64,000 bases of DNA. Origin: Gammaproteobacteria bacterium. Its GTDB lineage: Bacteria > Pseudomonadota > Gammaproteobacteria > SZUA-229. The stretch covers positions 18,449 through 82,448 of the forward strand of contig JAOULC010000009.1 of the NCBI GenBank assembly GCA_029882215.1, read 5' to 3'. The notes below the pieces were generated by a model that saw nothing but the letters and a program-made list of their open reading frames with translations, did not search any database and was not told the DNA's origin. A program made the position numbers and the translations under genes. How positions within the stretch are numbered: the first letter of the stretch is position 1; every line of letters begins with the position of its first letter. Positions 54,735-63,340 of this stretch are shown here, one piece after another.

Positions 54735-55895
54735 TTAAAGGCCGGCTGCATCTTTAAGAGCAGCGGCTTTATCGGTTTTTTCCCAGCTGAAATTTGCTTC
54801 TTCACGGCCAAAGTGGCCATAAGCTGCAGTGGCTTTGTAGATCGGCCGCAGCAGGTCAAGCATCTGAATGAGGCCCTTTGGTTTAAGGTCAAAATGTTCG
54901 CGTACTAATTCAACAATGCGGGCATTGTCAATTTTGCCTGTGCCAAAGGTTTCTACAGAAATCGAAGTGGGCTCGGCCACACCAATCGCATAAGAGACCT
55001 GAATCTCACATTTGTCAGCAAGACCGGCAGCAACAATGTTTTTAGCAACATAACGGCCGGCATAGGCGGCAGAGCGGTCAACTTTAGAAGGATCTTTGCC
55101 TGAGAATGCACCACCGCCATGACGTGCCATACCGCCGTAGGTATCGACGATGATTTTGCGACCGGTTAAACCGCAATCACCGACCGGACCGCCGATAACA
55201 AAGTTGCCGGTCGGGTTGATGAAGAATTTGGTGTCTTTACTGATAAAATCAGCCGGCAGGACGGGCAGGATAATTTCATCCATTACTGCTTCACGTAATA
55301 CGTCCAGTGTGATGTCAGGATTATGCTGGGTCGATAAAACCACGGCATCAATCGCCACTGGCTGGCCGTCTACATAGCGGAAAGTGACCTGACTTTTCGC
55401 ATCGGGTCGCAACCAGGACAGGGTGCCGTTTTTACGAACTTCTGCCTGACGTTTAACCAGCTGGTGAGCATAAGTGATAGGTGCTGGCATCAGTACATCG
55501 GTTTCATTACTGGCATAGCCGAACATCAAGCCCTGATCACCGGCGCCTTGTTCATGATCATCTGATTCATCAACACCCATGGCGATATCGGCAGATTGCT
55601 TGTCAATCGAGGTGATAACCGCGCAGGAGTCGGCATCAAAGCCCATGTCTGAGCTGGTATAGCCAATTTCTCTTACGGTTTGACGTACGACGGCCTGCAT
55701 ATCAACCCAGGCTTCGGTGGTGATTTCACCGGAAATAACGACCATTCCTGTATTGACCATGGTTTCACAGGCAACACGGGCTTTCGGGTCTTGCTCGAAT
55801 ATGGCATCTAAAATGGAATCTGAAATCTGATCGGCAACTTTATCTGGATGACCTTCTGAAACCGACTCAGACGTGAATAAATGACTATTTGACAT
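54735..55895 (-). CDS. metK: S-adenosylmethionine synthetase
   Basis: Makes SAM from methionine and ATP. The 386-residue enzyme has [32 protein letters not shown] and [19 protein letters not shown]. First gene of the operon. The ribosome site GAGGAA lies 9 bases before the ATG and is part of the octamer CACTGAGG, identical to the 5' strand of riboswitch helix P1. Confidence 0.97.
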   Translation of the reverse strand: MSNSHLFTSESVSEGHPDKVADQISDSILDAIFEQDPKARVACETMVNTGMVVISGEITTEAWVDMQAVVRQTVREIGYTSSDMGFDADSCAVITSIDKQSADIAMGVDESDDHEQGAGDQGLMFGYASNETDVLMPAPITYAHQLVKRQAEVRKNGTLSWLRPDAKSQVTFRYVDGQPVAIDAVVLSTQHNPDITLDVLREAVMDEIILPVLPADFISKDTKFFINPTGNFVIGGPVGDCGLTGRKIIVDTYGGMARHGGGAFSGKDPSKVDRSAAYAGRYVAKNIVAAGLADKCEIQVSYAIGVAEPTSISVETFGTGKIDNARIVELVREHFDLKPKGLIQMLDLLRPIYKATAAYGHFGREEANFSWEKTDKAAALKDAAGL

Positions 55896-55988
55896 GGATG
55901 AATTCCTCAGTGCTATCTATCATGATTAGCAAATACCAGTAATGTATTTATGTAACTGAATAGTGAGGATAGTCTAAAAATATGACTC

Positions 55989-56024
55989 GCGCTCATTACT
56001 TAGCTACAAACTAATAATGAGCGC
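55989..56024 (-). terminator. Expression-platform hairpin of the SAH riboswitch
   Basis: A perfect 10-bp stem (55989-55998 with 56015-56024) has a 16-nt loop. Its 5' arm contains GCGCTC, which the aptamer needs for its pseudoknot with GGGCGC. The two structures are therefore mutually exclusive. A T-rich stretch (ATTTTTA) lies 7 bases downstream, so it could act as an intrinsic terminator when no SAH is bound. Confidence 0.6.
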
Positions 56025-56082
56025 AGTTGATTGGAACACTGAGCCTGACAGAGTGAATCTGCTGCAGCGCCCCTCAGTGTGA
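56016..56082 (-). promoter_or_regulatory. SAH riboswitch aptamer
   Basis: The minus strand reads with the conserved SAH-aptamer core GAGGGGCGCTGCAGC ... TCAGGCTC ... AACTGCGCTC. Helix P1 is CACTGAG/CTCAGTG (56079-56073 with 56043-56037). P2 includes CAGA/TCTG. The GGGCGC loop can form the pseudoknot with GCGCTC (one G-U). SAH riboswitches are on-switches found upstream of ahcY-type operons in gammaproteobacteria, which fits metK-ahcY-metF. Confidence 0.88.
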
Positions 56083-56087
56083 AATGA

Positions 56088-56093
56088 ATTATA
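56088..56093 (-). promoter_or_regulatory. -10 box of the metK-ahcY-metF promoter
   Basis: A perfect TATAAT on the minus strand puts the transcript start near 56081, directly at the 5' edge of the SAH aptamer. The -35 region (around TTCGCT) is weak. Confidence 0.65.
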
Positions 56094-56200
56094 GACTAAT
56101 CAGTAAAAAAAGCGAATATAAGCGTAAAGTTATAGTGTTACCATCGGCAAAGCGATTTTTAGCGACCGATTAAAGAGGCACGCTACAGCGGTTTTGTTGT

Positions 56201-57955
56201 TTATTTATCAGTAACGGTGTTATCACGCTGCATTAATTGTTTGAGTTCCTGCATTTCCTGCTCATTCAGGTCCGAGTGTTGCGACTGATGCAGCAGCACT
56301 TCGAGGCGCTGATCCTTAACCTGTTGCAACAGCTTTTCTATTGCATTCTGCAACATAATAAGTGAGGTTTCTTTGTCGTCTACACCCGGTATATGCCAGT
56401 GTAATAGCTTATTCAGATAGCCGCCCATTTCATGTTCGCGCCAGCGCTCTAAAATTGCCGCGCTGCTGAGTTCCGGACTGGCTTTAATTAAATCATACAG
56501 CTCAAACATAACCGCAATACCCTGGATGTCGGTCACTCTGAGCTCATCACTGAGCATGATTTCCTGCACCAGAGACGGCTGTTGCAACATCAAACCTACG
56601 GCTAAACGGACATTGGTGATACGTAAATGCCGGCCTTTACTTTCAGCGATGCTATTGCCGCGGATGGTTCTTACCGGCGCGGCTTCAAGCAGGCGTTTAT
56701 TATGCAGGCCAATTTCTTTGCTGACCGATTCGTTGAGCAGGTCTTTAAAAATACTCTCCGGTAACTTGTTGAGCAGTGGTCTTGCCATCTCAGCAAAATG
56801 AGCGCGACCATCCATACTGCTCATATCGGTTTGCTGCTCTAAATTTTTAATTAAAAAGTCTGATAAAGGCGTGGCATTTTGCAGGCGCTGCTCAAAGCCT
56901 TGCTGGCCTTCCTGTCTGATCATGGTGTCCGGGTCTTCGCCATCGGGTAAAAACAGAAAACGAATCTCATAGCCATCTCGCATTAATGGCAGGGTATTTT
57001 CCAGCGCTTTCCACGCCGCTTTTTTACCGGCGCGATCACCGTCATAACAGAACACCAGCTTTTTAACCGAGCGTAATAGCAAACCAATTTGTTCGCCTGT
57101 GGTGGCGGTGCCCAAGGTGGCAACGGCGTAGCGAATGCCGTGCTGAGCCAGCGCAACCACATCCATATACCCTTCAACAATGACGATGGTATCGAGGTTA
57201 CGGACAGATTTTTTTGCTTCAAACAAACCGTAAAGCTCTTTGCCTTTATGGAATACCGGTGTTTCCGGTGAGTTTAAATATTTAGGCTCGCCCTGATCAA
57301 GAATACGGCCACCAAAGCCAATGGTGCGGCCGCGGCGGTCACGTATCGGGAACATGATACGGTCACGGAAACGGTCGTAATAATTACCGGGGCTGCCGTT
57401 TTTTTCGATGAGCATACCAGCAGTGCTTAGCTGTTTGATCTCTGTTGCTGATTTGCCCTGATTAAAAATAAAATCCCAGCTGTCGGGTGCATAACCAATA
57501 GCGTAATCTTTGCTGATTTCACCACTCAGACCGCGTTTCTTTAAATACTCTATGGCGCGTTGTGATTGTTTGAGTTGCTGCTGATACTGCTCGGCTGCGA
57601 GTTCAAGCATTTTATAGACGCCCGTATTATCCGGGCCCTGCTCCTGCTGATAATCTTCCCGCGGTACATCAATATGATGGTCGGCAGCCAGTTGTTCGAT
57701 GGCGTCGACAAATTCCATATTTTCGTATTCCATCAAAAAGCCAATTGCCGTGCCGTGCGCACCACAGCCAAAACAATGATAAAACTGCTTTTGCTGGCTG
57801 ACGGTAAATGATGGCGTTTTTTCGTTATGAAAAGGGCAGCAGGCGGTGTATTCGTGGCCTTTTTTCTTTAAAGGCACGCGAGCGTCAATCACATCGACGA
57901 TATCGACCTGGTTAATTAATGTGTCTATGAAGTGTTGCGGAATTCTGCCTGCCAT
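56201..57955 (-). CDS. dnaG: DNA primase
   Basis: Makes RNA primers at the replication fork. The 584-residue protein has the CHC2 zinc finger (C40, H43, C61, C64) and the RNA polymerase domain with GFGGRILD. The TOPRIM domain has VEGYMDVVAL and the DGDRAGKKAA segment (CYDGDRAGKKAA). A C-terminal DnaB-binding helical domain ends it. It is not next to rpsU or rpoD within the window. Confidence 0.97.
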   Translation of the reverse strand: MAGRIPQHFIDTLINQVDIVDVIDARVPLKKKGHEYTACCPFHNEKTPSFTVSQQKQFYHCFGCGAHGTAIGFLMEYENMEFVDAIEQLAADHHIDVPREDYQQEQGPDNTGVYKMLELAAEQYQQQLKQSQRAIEYLKKRGLSGEISKDYAIGYAPDSWDFIFNQGKSATEIKQLSTAGMLIEKNGSPGNYYDRFRDRIMFPIRDRRGRTIGFGGRILDQGEPKYLNSPETPVFHKGKELYGLFEAKKSVRNLDTIVIVEGYMDVVALAQHGIRYAVATLGTATTGEQIGLLLRSVKKLVFCYDGDRAGKKAAWKALENTLPLMRDGYEIRFLFLPDGEDPDTMIRQEGQQGFEQRLQNATPLSDFLIKNLEQQTDMSSMDGRAHFAEMARPLLNKLPESIFKDLLNESVSKEIGLHNKRLLEAAPVRTIRGNSIAESKGRHLRITNVRLAVGLMLQQPSLVQEIMLSDELRVTDIQGIAVMFELYDLIKASPELSSAAILERWREHEMGGYLNKLLHWHIPGVDDKETSLIMLQNAIEKLLQQVKDQRLEVLLHQSQHSDLNEQEMQELKQLMQRDNTVTDK

Positions 57956-58030
57956 GCGGGGGAGTATATCAAGTTTTGGATAGTTGATGTCGTGATTCTG
58001 TATGACACTTAGGCCGGCTGAAATAAAGAT

Positions 58031-58071
58031 AACGGAAGGGTAAAAATATTATTTTTTCCGTTATTCTTTTT
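58031..58071. terminator. AT-rich hairpin after the MBL-fold gene
   Basis: AACGGAA/TTCCGTT arms (58031-58037 with 58056-58062) enclose an A-run/T-run inner stem. A TTCTTTTT tail is on the plus side and TCTTTATTT on the minus side. It probably ends the minus-strand MBL operon; a plus-strand role cannot be excluded. Confidence 0.55.
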
Positions 58072-58076
58072 GAAAA

Positions 58077-59072
58077 TTATTCAAACTCAGTCGACTGAAA
58101 AACCTGCCGGCATCTCTTGGTATGAGGAGCCCGGGTCTGGCTAAGGTGTACATAGGCTGCCTGATCAATTGTATATGCATCAGCCAGGCTCCTGTTATTC
58201 TCCAGAATCAGTGCAACCTGTTGACGAAGGTAACCCAGCTGGTCGCGTGTATAGCCTGTCACCATATCAAGTTCGCCTGGCGCGTCAGGGCCGGGTATCA
58301 GGTAAGCGGGGTTGAAGGCTGTTAATTTATCCCATGCTTTTATCCGGGCAGTGCTATCGCTATGTTCGAATAACGGCAGCATGCGTTGATGAAAAGCCAA
58401 ATCACCGCTGATAACTAATCTTTTTTGTATCAGCCAGACGATGATATTTCCCGGGCTATGGGCAGGGTCAAGGTTGATAAGTTCGATGCTCTGATCACCC
58501 ATTTCGATATTTAATTTATCGCTAAAGGTTTTGTCCGGCATTGTTATCTGTGTACCGTCCATTTTATCTTTTAAAATGAACTTTGATTTTTCAAGGATGC
58601 TTTGTCCATGTGTGCTGATCTCGTTCGCAGCATCCACATGGGCAATGATTTGAGCACCTTGCTCTTTCCAGTAATTTGAGCCGAGCATGGCATGGCCCTG
58701 AGCGTTTTCTAGAACCACATACCTAACCGCTTGACTGGTTATTTTCATGATCTCAGCATGTAAGGCTTTTGCCAGCAGGTAATTAGCGCCTGCATTGACA
58801 ACCAGTACACCATCGGAAGTTATAATGAATGACAGGTTATTATTATGTCCGCTATTTTCATATCTGGCTGGTGCCGTCACACCGATGGCAGACCAGACTC
58901 CATCTGCTATCTGTTGAGGTGTGTCATAGAGCATTGAGTCAGGGGTTTTATCACTGGTATACAGTGATTCAACGCTTAGTGCTTGCGACTGCGCTTTTGC
59001 GGGATTTATTACTTGCTGTTCGCGGGCCATTAAAGAAAGTCTTCTGAGTAATATAACCGATATTGTTTTCAT
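58077..59072 (-). CDS. Metallo-beta-lactamase-fold protein with degraded zinc motif
   Basis: The 331-residue protein has an MBL-like fold. The usual HxHxDH reads NAQGHAML (from about residue 122), so two histidines and the aspartate are replaced. The later ligands persist: H in DPAHSPGN and D in ISGDLAFHQRM. The HSPGNIIVWL and GDLAFHQRMLP segments resemble SoxH-like or quinoprotein-relay hydrolases. The reaction is unknown. An AGGAG ribosome site precedes the ATG at 59072. It follows the next gene upstream by 17 bases. Confidence 0.72.
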   Translation of the reverse strand: MKTISVILLRRLSLMAREQQVINPAKAQSQALSVESLYTSDKTPDSMLYDTPQQIADGVWSAIGVTAPARYENSGHNNNLSFIITSDGVLVVNAGANYLLAKALHAEIMKITSQAVRYVVLENAQGHAMLGSNYWKEQGAQIIAHVDAANEISTHGQSILEKSKFILKDKMDGTQITMPDKTFSDKLNIEMGDQSIELINLDPAHSPGNIIVWLIQKRLVISGDLAFHQRMLPLFEHSDSTARIKAWDKLTAFNPAYLIPGPDAPGELDMVTGYTRDQLGYLRQQVALILENNRSLADAYTIDQAAYVHLSQTRAPHTKRCRQVFQSTEFE

Positions 59073-59089
59073 TATTATTCTCCTGTCTT

Positions 59090-59824
59090 TTAATTCTTTA
59101 GCTGGCGTTGTTTAAGCGCTTTTTTATACATGACAGAATCTGGAAATAAGCTGGCCGCATATTCAAGGTACTGAACTGCACGATCCTGACAACAAACAGT
59201 ATCGAGTAAGTTGAGCCCGATCTGATAAGCCATTTCAGCAGGCATTGCATCGTGGTTGGGTTGAAGTGCAATGGCGGTTTGCGAGTCAGGGCCGGTGCCG
59301 TCTTTTTTATACATGACAAGATAATCTTTCACTTCTGTATAGCGTGCTGCACTAAACCTGAATACGCTGCAGGGAACCTCCTGATCCTGTTCGTTCTTAC
59401 AAACGCCTGCACCGATAAAGCGGCTGGAATCTGGAATTAAACCGGGCGGGCGAAAGTTGTACTCGGGTTGGCTGGTGCTGTTTGAAACTGACCATATAAC
59501 GCTGATCAGCTTGCCTTTTTTAGATATTTTTTCGATAATTTTTGGGAACCGGCCTGATTTGAAGAACACGCGGTAATAGCCAAAACGAGAGATAAAATTC
59601 TGGCAGGCATAGACGGATTCTTTACCGTTCAGTCTGGACCTGCATATATAAAAGCTGCCGTACGTGGTGGCATCAGCTGGTAAAAGGTCATAGCATGCTT
59701 GTGGCGTGTCGTTTGTTGTGGCAAAGACAATGGAAGGCAAAATAAGCAGGCTTATTAAGCTTTTGCTGATATGCCCCGCAATAGACCTGAATAGCAAGAA
59801 ATAGAAATTCCGTATAAAATTCAT
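59090..59824 (-). CDS. Hypothetical secreted protein
   Basis: Not recognised. The 244-residue protein has a hydrophobic N-terminus (about 1-35) ending in VFATTND, probably a signal peptide. About nine cysteines, including the pair in DTVCCQDRA, suggest disulphides. The C-terminal 60 residues look helical and TPR-like (AVQYLEYAASLFPDSVMYKKA). It is co-directional with the MBL-fold gene and divergent from the CadC-like regulator. Confidence 0.65.
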   Translation of the reverse strand: MNFIRNFYFLLFRSIAGHISKSLISLLILPSIVFATTNDTPQACYDLLPADATTYGSFYICRSRLNGKESVYACQNFISRFGYYRVFFKSGRFPKIIEKISKKGKLISVIWSVSNSTSQPEYNFRPPGLIPDSSRFIGAGVCKNEQDQEVPCSVFRFSAARYTEVKDYLVMYKKDGTGPDSQTAIALQPNHDAMPAEMAYQIGLNLLDTVCCQDRAVQYLEYAASLFPDSVMYKKALKQRQLKN

Positions 59825-60048
59825 AATAAGGTCTCTGGTTTGATATAAGAACTCTGGTTATGCCTGACAGACAATTTTCAAACTGCTGAATGATTGTCTG
59901 AATCGCTAGAATGAAGTTTGCTGAAAACCGGAGCTCAAGTCCCACCGAAAGAACGATGATTCAACGCTGGAAGTACGTTGGTCGTTTTTATCGGCTACAT
60001 TGGGTCATGACAGCTAGTTGCTAAGGCGTTAGAGGTTCTCAGGGAATA

Positions 60049-61782
60049 ATGCAGGCTAATCATCAATGCTTTTATCTGAATGACTGCAGGGTTAGCCCGG
60101 CGGAAGGCGATCTGCTGCGTGCTGATGAGATTATTCATCTTGAGCCCAAGGCAATGGAGGTGCTGGTTTATCTGGTTCTGCATGCGGGCCAGGTGGTCTC
60201 AAGAGAAGAGCTGGAACGTGAAGTCTGGCATGGTGCGCTGGTCGGCTATGATGCGGTCACCAACACGATTATCAAGCTGCGCAAAGCATTAGAGGACGAT
60301 CCACGTAAGCCGCGTTTCATCGCAACCGTGCCTAAGAGAGGCTACCGGTTAATCGTCACACCTGATTTCAGACAGGCGAAACTGTCACCACAGCCTGCTG
60401 AACTGGTCTCTCCATTAACAGCTTCGGCAATCCCCCCGATACCCGATCCGCTAACCGGGCCGGTAACAGCCAGGCCCCGTGAGGCAGCCAGCAGCCGGCA
60501 ATCTGTAAAGCACAGAATAACAGGGCTGGCGCTGTTGCTGGGCATTGGTGTCGCAATCATCAGCCTGTGGTTAGCAGATGACAACACCAAGCACATTGAA
60601 GTGCCGTCTATTATCGTCTTGCCGTTTGATAATCTGAGCCATGAACCGGCGCAGGAGACATTTGCTGACGGCATCACTGAAGATATCATTACCGACTTAT
60701 CGCGCTTATCAAGTTTGTTTGTGTTAGCAACCAATACCAGTTTTAGCTATAAAGGAAAACAGGTGTTGCCACAAGATGTTGGCGAAGAGCTAAGCGTTAG
60801 TTATGTGCTTAAAGGCAGTGTAAGACCGTTTGGCGATAAACTCAGGATGACAGTACAGCTGGTTGATGCCAGGACAGGCTTTAATGTCTGGGCGGAGCGA
60901 TATGACAGAAACCGGGATGAGATATTTACTGTTCAGGACGAAGTCTTACAAAGTATCGTCAGTGCACTTGCTGTCACCCTGTCATCACAGGAGCAACAGC
61001 GGCTGGAGCACAGAACAACGAACAGTCTGGTTGCCTACGACTATTTTCAGGAAGGGCAGCGATTATTTAAAATCAGTAGTAGTGAGAGTTATGAAGAGGC
61101 GCAGGAAATGTACCGCAAGGCGATTGAATATGATCCGTCATATGGCCGTGCCTATGGTGCGTTATCCGTCTTATTATCAGTCGGTTACAGAAGTGGCTGG
61201 ACCGCATCGCCACTGGAAAGCCAGGATAGAGCACTGGTACTGGCAAAAAAAGCCGTTGAGTTAGACCCATCGATACCGCAAACCTACTGGGCATTAAGCT
61301 TTATTCATCTGGGGCGAAAAGAATATAGGGCAGCTAAAGAGGCTATTAGCAAGGCAATAGATATTGCCCCCAACTATGCCGACGGCTTAGGTTTGATGGC
61401 GATTATTAATGCCTATGAAGGCAATCCAAAAGAGGCGATTAAATTAAATGACAAGGCGGTAAAACTAAATCCCTATTACTCCTATGAATATCTGATCACC
61501 TATGGCATAGCCTATTACCATCTTAAGAATTATGACAAGGCGGTAGAAGTTTTAGAGCGGGCATACAAAAGAAACACAAATCATATTCATATCAGGATCT
61601 TACTGACGGCCAGTTATATCGGGGCTGGTCAGCAGGATGAAGCAGAGTGGCTGGTGTCTGAGTTAGCACTGACCAATCCGGCAATAACAGTCAGCTCAGT
61701 TAAAAATACTATTCCATTTTCAAGCGATAAATTTGAAAACAGAATATTAGCAGACCTTAAACAAGCCGGAATGAAAAATTAA
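60049..61782 (+). CDS. CadC-like membrane-anchored transcriptional regulator with TPR sensor
   Basis: The 577-residue protein has an N-terminal OmpR-type winged helix (about 1-103; EPKAMEVLVYLVLHAGQVV, PRFIATVPKRGYRL). A proline-rich linker and one transmembrane helix (about 157-176) follow. A periplasmic TolB-like or adenylate-cyclase-associated domain (about 185-315; VLPFDNLS, FADGITEDIITDLS) is next, then four to six TPR repeats to the C-terminus. It likely senses an envelope or extracellular cue and activates nearby genes directly from the membrane. Targets are unknown; the divergent 59.8 kb gene is a candidate. Confidence 0.9.
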   Translation: MQANHQCFYLNDCRVSPAEGDLLRADEIIHLEPKAMEVLVYLVLHAGQVVSREELEREVWHGALVGYDAVTNTIIKLRKALEDDPRKPRFIATVPKRGYRLIVTPDFRQAKLSPQPAELVSPLTASAIPPIPDPLTGPVTARPREAASSRQSVKHRITGLALLLGIGVAIISLWLADDNTKHIEVPSIIVLPFDNLSHEPAQETFADGITEDIITDLSRLSSLFVLATNTSFSYKGKQVLPQDVGEELSVSYVLKGSVRPFGDKLRMTVQLVDARTGFNVWAERYDRNRDEIFTVQDEVLQSIVSALAVTLSSQEQQRLEHRTTNSLVAYDYFQEGQRLFKISSSESYEEAQEMYRKAIEYDPSYGRAYGALSVLLSVGYRSGWTASPLESQDRALVLAKKAVELDPSIPQTYWALSFIHLGRKEYRAAKEAISKAIDIAPNYADGLGLMAIINAYEGNPKEAIKLNDKAVKLNPYYSYEYLITYGIAYYHLKNYDKAVEVLERAYKRNTNHIHIRILLTASYIGAGQQDEAEWLVSELALTNPAITVSSVKNTIPFSSDKFENRILADLKQAGMKN

Positions 61783-61865
61783 CCAGAGATTACTGTCATT
61801 TTATTATGTAATATAGTTGAAAAGCTATCGGTGCTATCTTTACTTGAAACTGGGGACGATCGGCC

Positions 61866-62195
61866 ATGAACACAAGTCACTACCAACTCATTGTCATTAG
61901 TTTGCTCGGCGGTTTTTTTATGCGTCCGCTGCATATGTTTATCATGGCTAAAGGCATCTCGCTGATAAAATACGTCAGTTATAAATACCTTGCGGTTATT
62001 CTGCTCATTATTTCAATGACCGGTGGCATGGCCGTAACCCTGTCGACAATTTATTTGTCACTGAAGCTGAGCGGTTTTATTCCACTGGAAAAAAGTGACA
62101 TGCCTGTTTTTATCGCACCATTCCTTGTGGGCAGTGTGTTGTGGATCTTTTATGCCAGACGCTTTAATAAACTATGTAGTATTGGCCTGGATTAG
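61866..62195 (+). CDS. Hypothetical membrane protein, 109 residues
   Basis: Not recognised. There are three hydrophobic segments (about 6-24, 41-66 and 82-98) and a basic C-terminus. It follows the CadC-like gene by 83 bases on the same strand. The start is an ATG with GGGGACG upstream. Confidence 0.6.
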   Translation: MNTSHYQLIVISLLGGFFMRPLHMFIMAKGISLIKYVSYKYLAVILLIISMTGGMAVTLSTIYLSLKLSGFIPLEKSDMPVFIAPFLVGSVLWIFYARRFNKLCSIGLD

Positions 62196-62313
62196 CGAAA
62201 TGCAATCATCCGCAGTGAGTTTTAATTGTTTATCTATTATCGGTTGTCTGCGGCGGCTCGTTTTCTTACAATAGCCTCCGCTTATTTTCTTTCAGCTACA
62301 AAGAGTGATTACA

Positions 62314-62652
62314 TTGAATTTACCCAACTGCCCGGAATGCGAAGCCGAATATACCTACGAAGACGGTGTAATGTATATTTGTCCGTCCTGTGGTCATGAA
62401 TGGCCAAAAGATCAGAATCTCGATGATTCGTTAATCAGAGATATGAATGGACATATATTAACCGATGGAGACTCTGTTATCGTTGCTAAGGATCTTAAAA
62501 TTAAGGGTTCTTCATCAATCGTTAAGGTGGGTACTAAGGTTAAGAATATTCGCCTGATTGATCCGGAAGCGAATGCCGATCACGATATTGCCTGTAAGAT
62601 TCCGGGGATAGGGGCGCTTAAGCTTAAATCAAATCGTGTAAAGAAAGCCTGA
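62314..62652 (+). CDS. YjdM/PhnA family zinc-ribbon protein
   Basis: The 112-residue protein has an N-terminal zinc ribbon (CPECEAEYTYEDG with CPSCGHEW) and a C-terminal PhnA domain (DGDSVIVAKDLKIKG...). The E. coli homologue PhnA/YjdM is not required for phosphonate use and its role is unclear. I take the TTG at 62314 (protein MNLPNCPEC, GAG eight bases upstream) rather than a GTG at 62305, by comparison with E. coli. Confidence 0.85.
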   Translation: MNLPNCPECEAEYTYEDGVMYICPSCGHEWPKDQNLDDSLIRDMNGHILTDGDSVIVAKDLKIKGSSSIVKVGTKVKNIRLIDPEANADHDIACKIPGIGALKLKSNRVKKA

Positions 62653-62741
62653 GTATCCATTGTATTTGAAAAGCTAAAACTCGAATAAAGGGTTTGATTA
62701 CTTTAATACCAGAGGTTGTCATCCCACGTTCTTAGGCCAGA

Positions 62742-62776
62742 AGCTGTCATTGCCGTGTGCTGTTAGCGAGAATCTA
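62742..62776. repeat. Degraded REP-like palindrome
   Basis: The sequence GTCATTGCCGTGTGCTGTTA followed by GCGAGAATCT looks like a mutated copy of the GTCATTCCCGC...GCGGGAATC repeats common between gammaproteobacterial genes. A second partial copy (TTGTCATCCCACG) lies about 25 bases earlier. The stem is imperfect. Confidence 0.4.
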
Positions 62777-62794
62777 AAACTCAGCTAATTTTCT

Positions 62795-63340
62795 CTACAG
62801 TGTTATAAACTGGTCGTCATTCGCTATTATCTGTTTTATTTTAACGATAACTTCATCCGGGGTTAATTGAGACGTATCAAGGCGTTTTGTTTTAAGCGGT
62901 TTGTTTTTATCAAATACCTGTTTAAAGCGACTCAGGTAGTCAGGGCCGTGAACAGGAAGTGAGCCCGACAATCCCTGTCCAATAAGCCCGTTTCTCTCAA
63001 TAATTCGTTTAATCAGTACTGTATCTTCAGCGTGTAGTGTTATATTGATCATCTCTACGCCGCTCTTTATTAACTCTTCCTGTAAATAGTCGGTCGCTGT
63101 AAGCTGAATAAGGCAGCCCATTTCTAAGATACAGCAGCTTGAACTGGACTGCTTCACTCGGGCAATCAGCTCATTAACTATTATTTTTGAAAACCGTTCA
63201 AAGTCAGTAATTGACGGCTCGTGAACATAGTTTTTGATCACATCATCTACTGCCAGCCGGTCGCACGCAGGGAGTGCCTTAATAGCACTACTTTTCCCGC
63301 TGCATGGCAATCCATATAAGAGAATGACTTTCATTGGCAT
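62795..63340 (-). CDS. P-loop kinase-like ATPase (AAA_33/zeta-like)
   Basis: The 181-residue protein has Walker A YGLPCSGKSS, an aspartate pair (AVDDVIKN) and a lid-like IKRIIERNG segment. These are typical of small phosphotransferases such as AAA_33, zeta toxins and chloramphenicol phosphotransferase. The substrate is unknown. The ATG at 63340 overlaps the stop codon of the upstream gene (TAATG), so the two are translationally coupled. Confidence 0.7.
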   Translation of the reverse strand: MPMKVILLYGLPCSGKSSAIKALPACDRLAVDDVIKNYVHEPSITDFERFSKIIVNELIARVKQSSSSCCILEMGCLIQLTATDYLQEELIKSGVEMINITLHAEDTVLIKRIIERNGLIGQGLSGSLPVHGPDYLSRFKQVFDKNKPLKTKRLDTSQLTPDEVIVKIKQIIANDDQFITL

